A DNA stretch of 64,000 nt from Ancylomarina sp048268005 (GCA_048268005.1 JBLWWJ010000001.1:1116001-1180000); one strand, 5' to 3'; numbered from the stretch's first letter, positions 25,948-36,192 are shown. Notes: a model not told the origin generated them from the sequence alone. Program-made: numbers and translations.

Positions 25948-28935
25948 TTATTCAGTAAGTGTAATCACGTCCTTAAACAGATTAGCATTTTCGCTTACTT
26001 TTTCTTCATTACCATACACACAGATGGCATTCTGAGACAAAATGTCTTCAACCATCTTCTTCATTTCTTTAATATCCTCTGGTGTTGTTGACAAAACAGC
26101 TTCACGCTCAGCTTTAAGTTCTTCCGGGGTCGTTTTTTCGAAGTAATATTTAATGGCACGATTACCTCTCTGAGATGCCGTCATAGGACCATCCATTCTC
26201 GAGATTGTACCAATAATATAACGAGTCATTTCTTTTGCATCAGCATTAAATTTCTCTAAATACTCCGGTGTATTGTCATAATTCTTAATGGTTTCTGATA
26301 AATTAGGATCGCGATAAGAAGCAAAATAAACATTACCACTATTCGAAATACCTGCAAAACCACCATAAGCACCACCAATGACACGAACTTGCTTTTGAAG
26401 CCAATCGGTAGAAAGAACCTGATTTAGAACTCTCATTTTACCATTGTATTGGTAACCCAGTTTTTTTAAGTCATAACCTTTAACCACATATTGAACCTTC
26501 GATGCCGTCTTTAAACCTTCGTTTTTCTTTTTGAAATCAAATTTCCAATTGTTTAGGCTAACTGATCCTTCTTTCAACTGTCCTGCAAAATTTTGCATTC
26601 CTGTTGTATAGGCCATAAAGTCTTTCTTATCGCAAGTAACAGAGCCAATCATATTTTCTTTAGCAAAAAGTAGGCTGGCTGTTTTTTCAAGCTTAGCTAT
26701 AAGCTCATCGCTTTTAGTATCAAAATTATCTGATAAATCGGTAACAAAACGATAATAATCCAATCCATCAGTTGCTTCGCTGTAAGCGCCATATTTAGAG
26801 TAATATGAACGAAGACGAGTCATGGCATAATTTAAACCATTGTTTTTAATGTTATAATCCACTCTCGATTGGTGACGATTAAGAAGTTCTTTTAAACGGT
26901 CTTTATCGTTTAGTTTTGAATGATTAATAACCTCATTAGCTAATTCAAACATTTTTTCCGCCTTTTCAGCCGTTGCTTTGGTATATACAGCGAATTTTGG
27001 AATAATCTTATCATCAGAATGCTCTTCAAGGAAAGTAGTTGTGTATGTATTAAAACCACCTGTTTGAATATTCAAGGCATTATCCAATTCGCCATAGGTA
27101 TAATTTTCTGTATTTAGTTTACCTAAGAAAGACGATAATAATTCTGCATAAGGAATAAGATCTTTAGGCAATGTGCGAATGTCAAAGTATAAGTTGCTAT
27201 AGAGTATGTTGTTAGTAAATGTATTGTGATGTAGAACTTCAATGTCGGAAATGTTTTTCTTATCGATTCCAAACCACTCAATCTCATTACTGATATCAGC
27301 TAATTCAAGCATTGGAATACTAGCCATTGCTTCAGGTGTATCCTCTCTTTTTTGATAGGCAATCAGTTCTTTGGTTTCAGCAATTAGTTTTTCTTTTTCT
27401 TCATCACTTAAACCATCTTGAAATGCTTTTAACTCTGCTTTTGTTTGCTCAGCAAGCTTAGCTTGTAAACCAGGCTCAGGTTTTAAAACCATCAATAGGG
27501 CATGTGGGTTGTTTGCTAAGTATTTGGTCGTTGTTGTTTCCAAAATATTGCTGTGAAGTGCTTGTTTAGCTTCTTCCAATGGCTTATTAAACTCAAGACC
27601 AAGGAATGGGTTATCAGCAAATAACCAGCCTTGATAAGATTGGAATAAATACATCATACCTTTCTGTGGTGTATTACCTTCCTTCATGTTGAATTCCATG
27701 CGATTAAGAATACCTTCAACCATTGTTTTATCGAATCCTTTTTCAGCAACTGTTTTCATGGTATTAAAAACGATTTCTTTAAATCGATCTTTATCTTCAG
27801 GATTTGCATTTTCTACTGTAATATTGAAAACACCTTGTTTTGCACCATTATAATAGGCATACATGTCGCGACCAATTCCTGCTTCTTGTAAAGCCAAACG
27901 TAGGGGAGCTGATTCGTGATTAAGCAAAGCATCGGCTAATACATCGAATGTTAAGCCTAAAGCAATATCAGAACCATTACCGGCTACAAAACTCATATTT
28001 AAGAAGGTTTTGTCTTTGGTTGAATCACCATCAGAAACAGCATAAGTCTTTTCAGCTTCCTTCATTTTATTAAAAGGCTTCTGCAAAGGAATTTCAACCT
28101 TATCTGTTGACAATTCGTAATTTGATAAATATTCAGTATCGATAAACTGCAATTCTTTATCTAAATCAGCATTACCATATAATAAAATATAACTGTTGCC
28201 TGGGTGGTAATACTTCTTATGAAAGTTCACAAAAGCTTCTTGTGTTAGTTGTGGAATAGCTTTGGGATAGCCTCCCGAAGAAACACCGTATGTATTATCT
28301 GGAAAAAGAATCTTATTAATTTGGTAACCTAACTCTCTGCTTGGGTTTGAGAAAGATCCTTTCATTTCATTATATACTACACCTTTGTAAACCACATCAT
28401 CGTCTTTGCTTGCCAATTCGTGGTGCCAGCCTTCTTGCTGAAGAATTTTAGGATCGGTACGAAGATTTGGGTTAAAAACGGCATCAAGATAAACATGCAT
28501 CAGATTATAATAATCCTTATCATTCATACTTGCCACCGGGTAAGTCGTGAAATCAGAACCTGTCATGGCATTTAGAAAGGTGTTTAAGGAACCTTTTCTC
28601 AGTACGTCGAAAGGACTTTTTACAGGGAAATTTTTCGAGCCATTCAATACGGAGTGCTCCATAATGTGAGGTGTACCACAATCATTTTGTGGGGTTGTCT
28701 TAAAGGCAATATTAAACAACTTATTTTGATCTTCGGCAGCGATTTTAAGCAGTCGGGCACCACTCTTATCATGCTTAAATAGCAAGCAGTTGGCATTTAC
28801 CTCTTCCACAAATTTTTTCTCAACCAGAGTAAATCCATGGTATTTCTCTCCTGATTGAAATTTCTCCTTTGGGGTACAAGCTGTAAACACAGCGAATAGA
28901 GCCACAAGAAAGAAATAGGCAATTTTTCTTTTCAT
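25948..28935 (-). CDS. M16 family metallopeptidase (PreP/M16C type), lipoprotein
   Basis: 995 residues. The lipoprotein signal ends in FTAC with Cys20. The inverted zinc motif HxxEH is PHIMEHSVLNG (His90, Glu93, His94), with the distal Glu expected in the YNEMKGSFSNP region near 186. The length and the four-domain clam-shell arrangement match presequence-protease-like M16C enzymes, which degrade short unstructured peptides. It would work at the periplasmic face of a membrane. A perfect 12-bp inverted repeat lies in its leader (28972-29004) and a terminator at 25905. Confidence 0.92.
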   Translation of the reverse strand: MKRKIAYFFLVALFAVFTACTPKEKFQSGEKYHGFTLVEKKFVEEVNANCLLFKHDKSGARLLKIAAEDQNKLFNIAFKTTPQNDCGTPHIMEHSVLNGSKNFPVKSPFDVLRKGSLNTFLNAMTGSDFTTYPVASMNDKDYYNLMHVYLDAVFNPNLRTDPKILQQEGWHHELASKDDDVVYKGVVYNEMKGSFSNPSRELGYQINKILFPDNTYGVSSGGYPKAIPQLTQEAFVNFHKKYYHPGNSYILLYGNADLDKELQFIDTEYLSNYELSTDKVEIPLQKPFNKMKEAEKTYAVSDGDSTKDKTFLNMSFVAGNGSDIALGLTFDVLADALLNHESAPLRLALQEAGIGRDMYAYYNGAKQGVFNITVENANPEDKDRFKEIVFNTMKTVAEKGFDKTMVEGILNRMEFNMKEGNTPQKGMMYLFQSYQGWLFADNPFLGLEFNKPLEEAKQALHSNILETTTTKYLANNPHALLMVLKPEPGLQAKLAEQTKAELKAFQDGLSDEEKEKLIAETKELIAYQKREDTPEAMASIPMLELADISNEIEWFGIDKKNISDIEVLHHNTFTNNILYSNLYFDIRTLPKDLIPYAELLSSFLGKLNTENYTYGELDNALNIQTGGFNTYTTTFLEEHSDDKIIPKFAVYTKATAEKAEKMFELANEVINHSKLNDKDRLKELLNRHQSRVDYNIKNNGLNYAMTRLRSYYSKYGAYSEATDGLDYYRFVTDLSDNFDTKSDELIAKLEKTASLLFAKENMIGSVTCDKKDFMAYTTGMQNFAGQLKEGSVSLNNWKFDFKKKNEGLKTASKVQYVVKGYDLKKLGYQYNGKMRVLNQVLSTDWLQKQVRVIGGAYGGFAGISNSGNVYFASYRDPNLSETIKNYDNTPEYLEKFNADAKEMTRYIIGTISRMDGPMTASQRGNRAIKYYFEKTTPEELKAEREAVLSTTPEDIKEMKKMVEDILSQNAICVYGNEEKVSENANLFKDVITLTE

Positions 28936-29365
28936 GTTAAATTTTTTAGTGATTGTTCTTTTGATTAGTTTATGAATTGTAAATAACTAAATTTTACAAT
29001 TCATAGTAAATATAGTAAAATACAATCAAGCTTTGCGAATGACTATTAGTGATTAAAAGAGGAGATATATGTTAATTGATGGTAGTGCTCTTGAACCCTT
29101 GTGTTTGCACAAGTTGTTATAATTGTTAAAAAACCATAACATAGCGCGATTAGGCTTTATTCAATTACAAATTGAAGCGATTTACAATTATATCATGTTA
29201 ATTGACATGAGGGAGAATTAAAATATAGAACAAGAAATATAAAGAATATGAGAGAGTTTATTTGATTAAATGAAAATATTAGGTCACATCCTTTATCCAT
29301 TTGCTATTCATGTTTTTAAGCAAATTATTTGAGATGTGATCCTGATAATAAAGCACTCAACCTGT
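28936..29365. other. Intergenic region, 430 bp
   Basis: AT-rich region between the start of the M16 gene and the end of the DUF3179 gene, both on the minus strand. It holds the dyad at 28972-29004. Otherwise I see no gene or RNA structure. Confidence 0.5.
28972..29004 (-). promoter_or_regulatory. Perfect inverted repeat in the leader of the M16 peptidase gene
   Basis: Arms ATGAATTGTAAA and TTTACAATTCAT, 12 bp each with no mismatch, 9-nt spacer, 37 bp upstream of the ATG. It could be an operator dyad or a 5' UTR hairpin. No T run follows, so a terminator is unlikely. Confidence 0.45.
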
Positions 29366-30511
29366 TTAAAATGATGTGAAACGATAAGCCTTGGCTTCCT
29401 CTCCTATAATAATGCCTAAAACCCTTTCTTTGGGATGTAGTCTGTCATCGTCAAAATTAACCGGAAACAGGAGAACAGAGTTCGTCGGATAGGTTCCGTA
29501 AGGATTACGCAAATAATCCCTGTTATGGCCTGTGTTAGTCGTCAGTTGTTGAAAATCATTGCTGATAATCCGTGCTGTGGCATAGCTTGTTTCAATGGCA
29601 AAAATATTTTCAGATGGAGTTCCTTCTAATGCTCCATTTACTGATTTTAGTAGCATTTGAGACCAGTTTGATCCCGAAACTCTATCGTAAGGAACAACAT
29701 TACTGTTGTATAAGAATCCTGAAACGCCAAAAGTCGATGTTACATTATTTATTTCTCTGTTCCAGACTGTCGATGTGCCGGTAAGAGGACAAAATATCAG
29801 TGCAAACTTTGAATTGTCAATTTCATCATTAACAATTTCGTGCCAGTTTAAGATATTATGAGGATAGACATGTGTCGTTTCATTGATATTGACCAATACC
29901 ACTAAATCACGATCCCTTAAGGAATTATCAGGGTCTCCTTTATTATCTTCAATTCTTATGAAATCAGGATTATCAATGGACGGAATCGCTTCTTTAGGAG
30001 CTCCTATGTAGACCTCATCTCTCGGAATAGACCAACCATCTGAACCACTTACGCCATCACCAAAATTAGGTGCGTTTAAAGAATTATCATAAATTTCTAA
30101 ACCGGGATAAAAGGCTCCCCATGAAAACCAATACCCCATAAAAGAGGGTGGAGACAAGAGCTGTTTACCTATATTGGGACCATCAACCGCTTTTCCAAAG
30201 ATATTCCAGTAGCTGCCCTTATCATCCTTCATAACAATGGGTAAAGAGTCCTGAACCTCTGTGAAATTCATGAATTTATCATCTACCATAGGATGAAAAG
30301 CGAGCATGAAGTTGTGTGTTGAACTGCCAACAATCATTAGGGAGCTACCCTGAAATTCATCATAGATAATGTTGATTAATGATGTTTCTGCAGGAGGCGG
30401 AATTGGTGTTGGACTTGGATTTTCGATTAGACTATCATCAGAGTCAGAACTGCTGCAGGCCACTCCCATAAAAAGAAGAGCCATTATCCAGAGGTGTAAG
30501 TACTTTTTCAT
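29366..30511 (-). CDS. DUF3179 domain-containing lipoprotein
   Basis: 381 residues from the ATG at 30511, which gives a proper lipoprotein signal (MKKYLHLWIMALLFMGVAC, Cys19). The longer frame from 30544 has no reason to be used. The body carries the DUF3179 signature: DKGSYWNIFGKAVDGPNIGKQL, SPPSFMGYWFSWGAFYPG, and FGVSGFLYNSNVVPYDR. Function unknown; the family is exported. It lies 22 bp downstream of an outer-membrane barrel gene and in line with an ECF sigma factor, suggesting one regulon. Confidence 0.88.
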   Translation of the reverse strand: MKKYLHLWIMALLFMGVACSSSDSDDSLIENPSPTPIPPPAETSLINIIYDEFQGSSLMIVGSSTHNFMLAFHPMVDDKFMNFTEVQDSLPIVMKDDKGSYWNIFGKAVDGPNIGKQLLSPPSFMGYWFSWGAFYPGLEIYDNSLNAPNFGDGVSGSDGWSIPRDEVYIGAPKEAIPSIDNPDFIRIEDNKGDPDNSLRDRDLVVLVNINETTHVYPHNILNWHEIVNDEIDNSKFALIFCPLTGTSTVWNREINNVTSTFGVSGFLYNSNVVPYDRVSGSNWSQMLLKSVNGALEGTPSENIFAIETSYATARIISNDFQQLTTNTGHNRDYLRNPYGTYPTNSVLLFPVNFDDDRLHPKERVLGIIIGEEAKAYRFTSF

Positions 30512-30533
30512 GGTATTGAATTTTAATAAATAT

Positions 30534-31520
30534 CTATTTGCCATATTTAGATTGAATGGCTTTATCTTTTTTCAAGCTAATCGGATAAGAAATACCGATT
30601 TGCCATTTCTGACTTGTTACAAGTTGTGTGCCTGTTACATTCGTATGAATTGGAATCTCAATAGAACTATGAATGACGATACCTTTTGCAGAATGAAGTC
30701 GGAAACCCGGAACGAGATACATCCATTCTCCTCCCGTATTGGGGAAATCGAAGCCATCATTCACATCTTTACCACTATTGCGGTAACGGTAATGTAAACT
30801 TGGACTCAAACGCCAATTTTTAAGAGGAATATGATGAGAGAACCCTATATTTAGTGCCAATTCGTTTCCAAATCGATACCTTTCTTGTCCTGAGTTTCGA
30901 TTTTGTTCAAAACTGTATCTAAAGGTGATTAGTGCAAAGGCAGTGCTTGAAGGGGATAGAATTCCAAACCGGGAATACGACAAGGCTCCGATTCCATCAA
31001 AAGACCCTGTTCCAGCTTGCAAATCGGGTGCTAATAGGATACCAAATTCATCATCTTTTTTTGAAATGCTACCTGTGGGAAATTTAGGTCCGGCTGCTAT
31101 AAGTAGTTGGTGTTTGTGATTATTGATTAAACTTCGCTGAGCCAAAATGACCAAGTCACCAAAGCCCTCAGTACTTTGGCTGGATCTACCAAAGTTGGAA
31201 CGCACAACCTGTTCTTGCCAAAGGTAGGGCAGAATCACTGAAAAGGACCATTTATCATTTATAGCATAACTGGTACGTAAAAATAAACTCTTAATTTCTC
31301 GTGTTCGACGACTGTCATGCAGGTTTTGACTTGCAGCGTATAAATCTCTTAAGCTGTTGTAATCGTAGCTTAAATCAACGATTAAATGCTCTGATGTGTA
31401 GTTTTGAATACCCAGATTTGTAGAAATAGGTGCACCTCCTGTACAACAGGCTTGTGCAAAACTCGTATTTCTACCAAGGAGAAGTACAAATAGAATCAAA
31501 ATAATGCATACATATCTCAT
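30534..31520 (-). CDS. Outer-membrane beta-barrel protein (MetA-pathway/transporter type)
   Basis: 328 residues from the ATG at 31520; an in-frame TTG three codons earlier is less likely. The signal peptide ends ...NTSFAQ and is followed by ACCTGGAPIS with a Cys pair. The rest is alternating hydrophobic strands typical of a barrel (SLFLRTSYAINDKWSFSVILPYLW, FGDLVILAQRSLI, HQLLIAAGPKFPTGS), resembling the Phenol_MetA_deg family of channel-like proteins. The Cys pair at the mature N-terminus could bind metal. Gene order is sigma factor, anti-sigma candidate, barrel, DUF3179. Confidence 0.72.
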   Translation of the reverse strand: MRYVCIILILFVLLLGRNTSFAQACCTGGAPISTNLGIQNYTSEHLIVDLSYDYNSLRDLYAASQNLHDSRRTREIKSLFLRTSYAINDKWSFSVILPYLWQEQVVRSNFGRSSQSTEGFGDLVILAQRSLINNHKHQLLIAAGPKFPTGSISKKDDEFGILLAPDLQAGTGSFDGIGALSYSRFGILSPSSTAFALITFRYSFEQNRNSGQERYRFGNELALNIGFSHHIPLKNWRLSPSLHYRYRNSGKDVNDGFDFPNTGGEWMYLVPGFRLHSAKGIVIHSSIEIPIHTNVTGTQLVTSQKWQIGISYPISLKKDKAIQSKYGK

Positions 31521-31732
31521 ATCTTTCAAGTTTGATTTTCGATTAAATCAGTACGTTCACAAGTTTTATTCGAAGCATATAACTGTTTCGAATAAACAGT
31601 CGTAGAAATTTTCAATCCTGACAGAAAAAGAGAAAAAAAGATAAAAGTTGAAGACTAAGTAGAGGAATGCTTGTTTTTAATTGATTTAGAGATTAGAAAA
31701 AGTGGGTGTATAGTCTTTGGGATAGAAAAAAC

Positions 31733-31996
31733 TTATGTCTTTTTTATATTAAGAATAATACGTTTTTCGAGTTCCTTGAAATCCACTGACATGGCTTCTT
31801 TTCTCTGCAAATCACGTATGGCTTTTTCAATTAAAAAACTGTGTTTGCTATACCTATTACATGTATTACACATTGTTTTATGCAGCTTTAATTGAAGCTG
31901 TTCTAGAAGTCCTAATCTCAAATGAAGATCTTTCTCAATCAGTTCACTTGCCCTTAAGCAGGATAGGAAAAGGACTTGCATGATTTTTTTTATCAT
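31733..31996 (-). CDS. Small zinc-finger protein, probable anti-sigma factor
   Basis: 87 residues from the ATG at 31996; a GTG lies directly before it. The centre reads HKTMCNTCNRYSKH, a His-x3-Cys-x2-Cys pattern as in ZAS-domain anti-sigma factors. The helices on both sides (RASELIEKDLHLRLGLLEQLQLKLHK) fit that fold, as in MADS4-type zf-HC2 proteins. There is no transmembrane helix, so it would be cytoplasmic. It begins 4 bp after the stop of the ECF sigma factor gene, and that position is the strongest argument for the role. Confidence 0.75.
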   Translation of the reverse strand: MIKKIMQVLFLSCLRASELIEKDLHLRLGLLEQLQLKLHKTMCNTCNRYSKHSFLIEKAIRDLQRKEAMSVDFKELEKRIILNIKKT

Positions 31997-32000
31997 CACC

Positions 32001-32552
32001 TTATTTTTTTAGCCAGTTGGTTTCAACGCAGTCTCTTAATTTTAACTTCGCTCTATGAACAATCTGCCAAAAATTAGTCGTAGAAATACCAATTTCCTGA
32101 CAGATATCTTTGCCTTTTTTTTCAGATAGATATTTGAGCTTTATGCACGTGTTCCATTTTTCAGGCAAATGCTCCAGGCATTTTCTTAATATTTCCTGGA
32201 AATTCTGATTATCCAAGAGGTGTTTTTCATCGTCTGTCCAAATTTGGGGCTTTTTATCCTTTTTCCATTCCATATTATCATCAAAGAATGCGGATAATTC
32301 ATTGCCATCTAGACTAATAGTTTGGTTTATCTTTTTTCGGTAAAAGTCGATGATTTTATGGTTTAAGATGGAGAATAACCAGGTTTTAGGCGAACTTAAC
32401 TCTTTAAAGCTGTCAGCTTTCTCTGTTGCTGCCAAAAAGGTTTCTTGAACCAGATCTTCAGCCACATCAGACCGTGAAGTTTTATAAAAAGCCCAATTAT
32501 AAAGCTCTTTTGTATGCAGATAAACCAATGATTCTATTCCGTCTTTTTTCAT
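32001..32552 (-). CDS. ECF-type RNA polymerase sigma factor
   Basis: 183 residues. Region 2 includes DVAEDLVQETFLAATEKADSF and KTWLFSILNHKIIDFYRKK. Region 4 includes LPEKWNTCIKLKYLSEKKGKDICQEIGISTTNFWQIVHRAKLKLRDC. A linker with several Trp and Lys residues joins them. This is a standard extracytoplasmic-function sigma factor. It is the first gene of a minus-strand set with an anti-sigma candidate, an outer-membrane barrel and a DUF3179 lipoprotein, which are its likely targets. The stress that releases it is unknown. Confidence 0.93.
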   Translation of the reverse strand: MKKDGIESLVYLHTKELYNWAFYKTSRSDVAEDLVQETFLAATEKADSFKELSSPKTWLFSILNHKIIDFYRKKINQTISLDGNELSAFFDDNMEWKKDKKPQIWTDDEKHLLDNQNFQEILRKCLEHLPEKWNTCIKLKYLSEKKGKDICQEIGISTTNFWQIVHRAKLKLRDCVETNWLKK

Positions 32553-32800
32553 GATTTGAGCTTGAGTCCAATTCTAATGGGAGAGAAATTATTTTGTCAA
32601 TATCCTTATCCCTTTCAAATCTTCCCTATTTAGTGTTGCTTCTTCAAGATAATAATAAAATACCAGATTCTCTTTTATTTTGACATGTATGGCTTATTGT
32701 CTTGTTATAAAGAGAGATATTCAATTGTAATATCTAGATACATTCATATATTTATTGTATATTAATCATCAAATTAACCTAAGAATTAACCACAAACCCT

Positions 32801-35800
32801 ATGTATACTCCAAAGAATAAGATTAGAATTGTGACCACTGCATCACTTTTTGATGGTCATGATGCTTCCATTAATATCATGCGACGTATTCTGCAAGCTT
32901 CAGGAGCTGAAGTGATTCATCTTGGCCACAATCGTTCTGTTCAGGAAATTGTTGATTGTGCCATTCAAGAAGATGTTCAGGCAATCGCTGTAACATCCTA
33001 TCAGGGAGGTCATAATGAGTTCTTCAGGTATATGAGAGATTTGCTTGTTGATCGTAAATCTGAACACATTAGAATCTTTGGTGGCGGTGGTGGTGTTATA
33101 TTGCCTACCGAAATTGAAGAGCTTGAAGCTTATGGTATTTCCAAGATTTATTCTCCTGATGATGGGCGAGTGCTTGGTTTGCAAGGTATGATTGATCATT
33201 TGCTCGAGAATTGTGATTTTCCAACAGGTCTAGATGCTAAAATATCTATTGATGAGTTAAATAAAACCAATCATCTAGCCTTGGCAAGAATGATTTCAGC
33301 TATAGAGAATTGTCCGGAAACAGTTTCGGATATGATGGAGAAACTAAGAGATGAGGAAAGTTCGTCTGATTCGGTTTGCCTTGGTATAACGGGGACAGGA
33401 GGAGCAGGGAAATCTTCATTGATTGATGAGGTGATTCGACGTTTCTTAGAAGTATATCCCAATTTGCAGTTGGCTGTTATATCAGTAGATCCGTCACGAC
33501 GTCGAACAGGAGGAGCTCTCTTGGGGGACCGTATTCGGATGAATTCAGTACATTCTCCACGTATCTATATGCGCTCTCTCAGCACCCGACAGACCAACCT
33601 GGCTTTATCTAAGCATATAAAAGATGTTTTATGCATAACGAAAAATGCTGGTTTCGACTTGGTGATACTTGAAACCTCGGGTATTGGACAATCTGATACC
33701 GAGATAATTGATCATTCAGACTGCTCTCTTTACGTGATGACACCGGAATTTGGAGCTGCAACACAGCTTGAGAAAATTGATATGTTGGACTATGCCGATA
33801 TTATTGCAATTAATAAGTCAGACAAACGTGGCGCTTTGGATGCTATACGCGATGTGAGAAAGCAATATCAACGTAATCATTTGATGTGGGATAAGAAGCT
33901 TGAGGATATGCCTGTTTTTGGTACGGTTGCTTCTCAATTTAATGATCCTGGCGTAAATGCTCTTTTCAATGCGATCAGTAAAAAATTGAATGAAATTCGT
34001 CCCTCTGTATTTGACTTAGAAAATCAAATTGAATTGGAGGTAAGTGAAAAGATTCAGGTGATTCCACCATCACGGGTTCGTTACCTTTCTGAGATTTCAG
34101 AAACGATTAGAAATTACAATAAAGGTAGCGAAGAGGCAGCAGAAAAGGCCGACTTAATGTATTCGCTGTATAATTCTAAGAAAAAACTACAATCCGCAAG
34201 TAAAAGTGATGCTGCACTCATTTCCAAACTAGAGACATTTGTATCGGAAACGGAAGAGGAAATGGAAAGAGATCATCTGATAATGATTAAGAATTGGCCC
34301 GAGAAACAAAAGCGATTTTCGGAAGAATTTTATCAGTACCAGGTTAGAGGAAAAGCATTCAGAATTGCGACCCAAGGAGAAACTTTATCTCACAATAAGA
34401 TTTCAAAAATTGCCTTGCCTAAATATCGATCCTGGGGGGATATTCTAAAGTGGAATTTGAAAGAAAATGTGCCGGGCGAGTTTCCTTATGCAGCCGGTGT
34501 TTTCCCATTTAAAAGAGAAGATGAAGATCCGACACGGATGTTTGCGGGAGAAGGGGGACCTGAAAGAACCAATAAACGTTTTCATTACCTCTCTAAGGGG
34601 ATGCCGGCTGCCAGATTGTCAACGGCTTTCGATTCAGTAACGCTTTATGGGGAAGATCCACACGATCGCCCAGATATATATGGGAAAATTGGTAATGCTG
34701 GTGTTTCAATCGCATGTTTGGATGATGCCAAGAAGCTGTATTCAGGTTTTGATTTGATGGCCTCTAAAACATCAGTATCCATGACCATAAACGGTCCATC
34801 GGCGGCAATGGTTGCCTATTTTATGAATGTGGCTATCGATCAACAATGCGAACTATATATCCATAAAAACGGCTTAGAGAAAGATGTTGAACAGAAAATA
34901 GAGACTATTTTTAAGCAAAGAGCAGAAGAAAAACCGACTTATCAGGGTAAATTACCCGATGGGAACAATGGTTTGGGCCTGATGCTTCTGGGTGTGACTG
35001 GTGATATGGTTTTACCAGATCAGGTTTATCAGAAAATCAAGGCTGAAACAATTAGTAAGGTACGTGGCACGGTACAAGCCGATATCCTCAAGGAAGATCA
35101 GGCACAGAATACCTGTATCTTTTCAACTGATTTCTCACTGAAGTTGATGGGTGATATTCAAGCTTATTTTATTGAACATGAAGTCAGAAATTTCTATTCT
35201 GTTTCTATTTCTGGTTACCATATTGCCGAAGCAGGTGCTAATCCTATTAGTCAGTTGGCGTTTACCCTGTCCAATGGATTCACTTATGTGGAATATTATT
35301 TGTCCAGAGGGATGGATATAAATGATTTTGCTCCCAATCTTTCCTTTTTCTTTTCCAATGGCATTGATGCTGAATACGCCGTTTTAGGACGTGTTGCACG
35401 TTTGATCTGGGCAAAGGCTATGAAATTTAAATACGGAGCTGACGAGCGCTCTCAGAAGCTAAAATACCATATTCAGACTTCTGGTCGATCTCTGCATGCT
35501 CAGGAAATGGATTTTAATGACATAAGAACGACTCTGCAGGCACTTTACGCCATTTACGATAATTGTAATTCTTTACACACCAATGCCTACGATGAGGCTT
35601 TAACGACTCCTACCGAGGAATCTGTCCGCCGTGCTATGGCCATACAGTTGATTATTAATCGTGAATTGGGTTTGGCTATCAATGAAAATCCTATGCAAGG
35701 CTCTTTTATTATCGAGGAGTTGACCGATTTGGTAGAAGAGGCTGTTTTGCTCGAATTTGATAGAATTACCGAGCGTGGTGGCGTATTGGGAGCCATGGAA

Positions 35801-36163
35801 ACCATGTATCAGCGGAATAAAATACAGGAAGAGTCTCTTTACTATGAAAGTCTAAAGAATTCCGGCGATCTACCCATTATTGGTGTCAATACATTCCTTT
35901 CCAGTACGGGTTCTCCTACTGTCATTCCGGAGGAGGTCATTCGTGCCACAAAAGAAGAAAAACAATTTCAAATTAATAGCGTAAATGGCTTGCATAAGAC
36001 CTATTCGAAAGAGGCGCGGTTGATTCTTAAAGAATTAAAAAAGAAAGCGATATCTAATAGCAACTTATTCGAAACTTTAATGGATGCTGCCAAGTGTTGT
36101 TCCATCGGACAAATCACACATGCGCTCTTTGAAGTCGGTGGTAAATATCGTCGAAATATGTAG
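32801..36163 (+). CDS. icmF: Fused isobutyryl-CoA mutase IcmF
   Basis: 1120 residues in one chain. The N-terminal cobalamin-binding domain contains SLFDGHDASINIMRRI (Asp18, His20). The middle MeaB/MeaI-type GTPase chaperone has P-loop GTGGAGKS at 198-205 and a SVDPSRRRTGGALLGDR switch. The C-terminal TIM barrel is that of acyl-CoA mutases (SISGYHIAEAGANP). Two substrate positions favour isobutyryl-CoA over methylmalonyl-CoA: Phe568 where methylmalonyl-CoA mutase has Tyr, and Gln769 where it has Arg. It interconverts isobutyryl-CoA and n-butyryl-CoA using adenosylcobalamin. Stand-alone gene with a terminator at 36193. Confidence 0.95.
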   Translation: MYTPKNKIRIVTTASLFDGHDASINIMRRILQASGAEVIHLGHNRSVQEIVDCAIQEDVQAIAVTSYQGGHNEFFRYMRDLLVDRKSEHIRIFGGGGGVILPTEIEELEAYGISKIYSPDDGRVLGLQGMIDHLLENCDFPTGLDAKISIDELNKTNHLALARMISAIENCPETVSDMMEKLRDEESSSDSVCLGITGTGGAGKSSLIDEVIRRFLEVYPNLQLAVISVDPSRRRTGGALLGDRIRMNSVHSPRIYMRSLSTRQTNLALSKHIKDVLCITKNAGFDLVILETSGIGQSDTEIIDHSDCSLYVMTPEFGAATQLEKIDMLDYADIIAINKSDKRGALDAIRDVRKQYQRNHLMWDKKLEDMPVFGTVASQFNDPGVNALFNAISKKLNEIRPSVFDLENQIELEVSEKIQVIPPSRVRYLSEISETIRNYNKGSEEAAEKADLMYSLYNSKKKLQSASKSDAALISKLETFVSETEEEMERDHLIMIKNWPEKQKRFSEEFYQYQVRGKAFRIATQGETLSHNKISKIALPKYRSWGDILKWNLKENVPGEFPYAAGVFPFKREDEDPTRMFAGEGGPERTNKRFHYLSKGMPAARLSTAFDSVTLYGEDPHDRPDIYGKIGNAGVSIACLDDAKKLYSGFDLMASKTSVSMTINGPSAAMVAYFMNVAIDQQCELYIHKNGLEKDVEQKIETIFKQRAEEKPTYQGKLPDGNNGLGLMLLGVTGDMVLPDQVYQKIKAETISKVRGTVQADILKEDQAQNTCIFSTDFSLKLMGDIQAYFIEHEVRNFYSVSISGYHIAEAGANPISQLAFTLSNGFTYVEYYLSRGMDINDFAPNLSFFFSNGIDAEYAVLGRVARLIWAKAMKFKYGADERSQKLKYHIQTSGRSLHAQEMDFNDIRTTLQALYAIYDNCNSLHTNAYDEALTTPTEESVRRAMAIQLIINRELGLAINENPMQGSFIIEELTDLVEEAVLLEFDRITERGGVLGAMETMYQRNKIQEESLYYESLKNSGDLPIIGVNTFLSSTGSPTVIPEEVIRATKEEKQFQINSVNGLHKTYSKEARLILKELKKKAISNSNLFETLMDAAKCCSIGQITHALFEVGGKYRRNM

Positions 36164-36192
36164 TTTAGACCTTAGTTTTGAAACAAAAGAGA

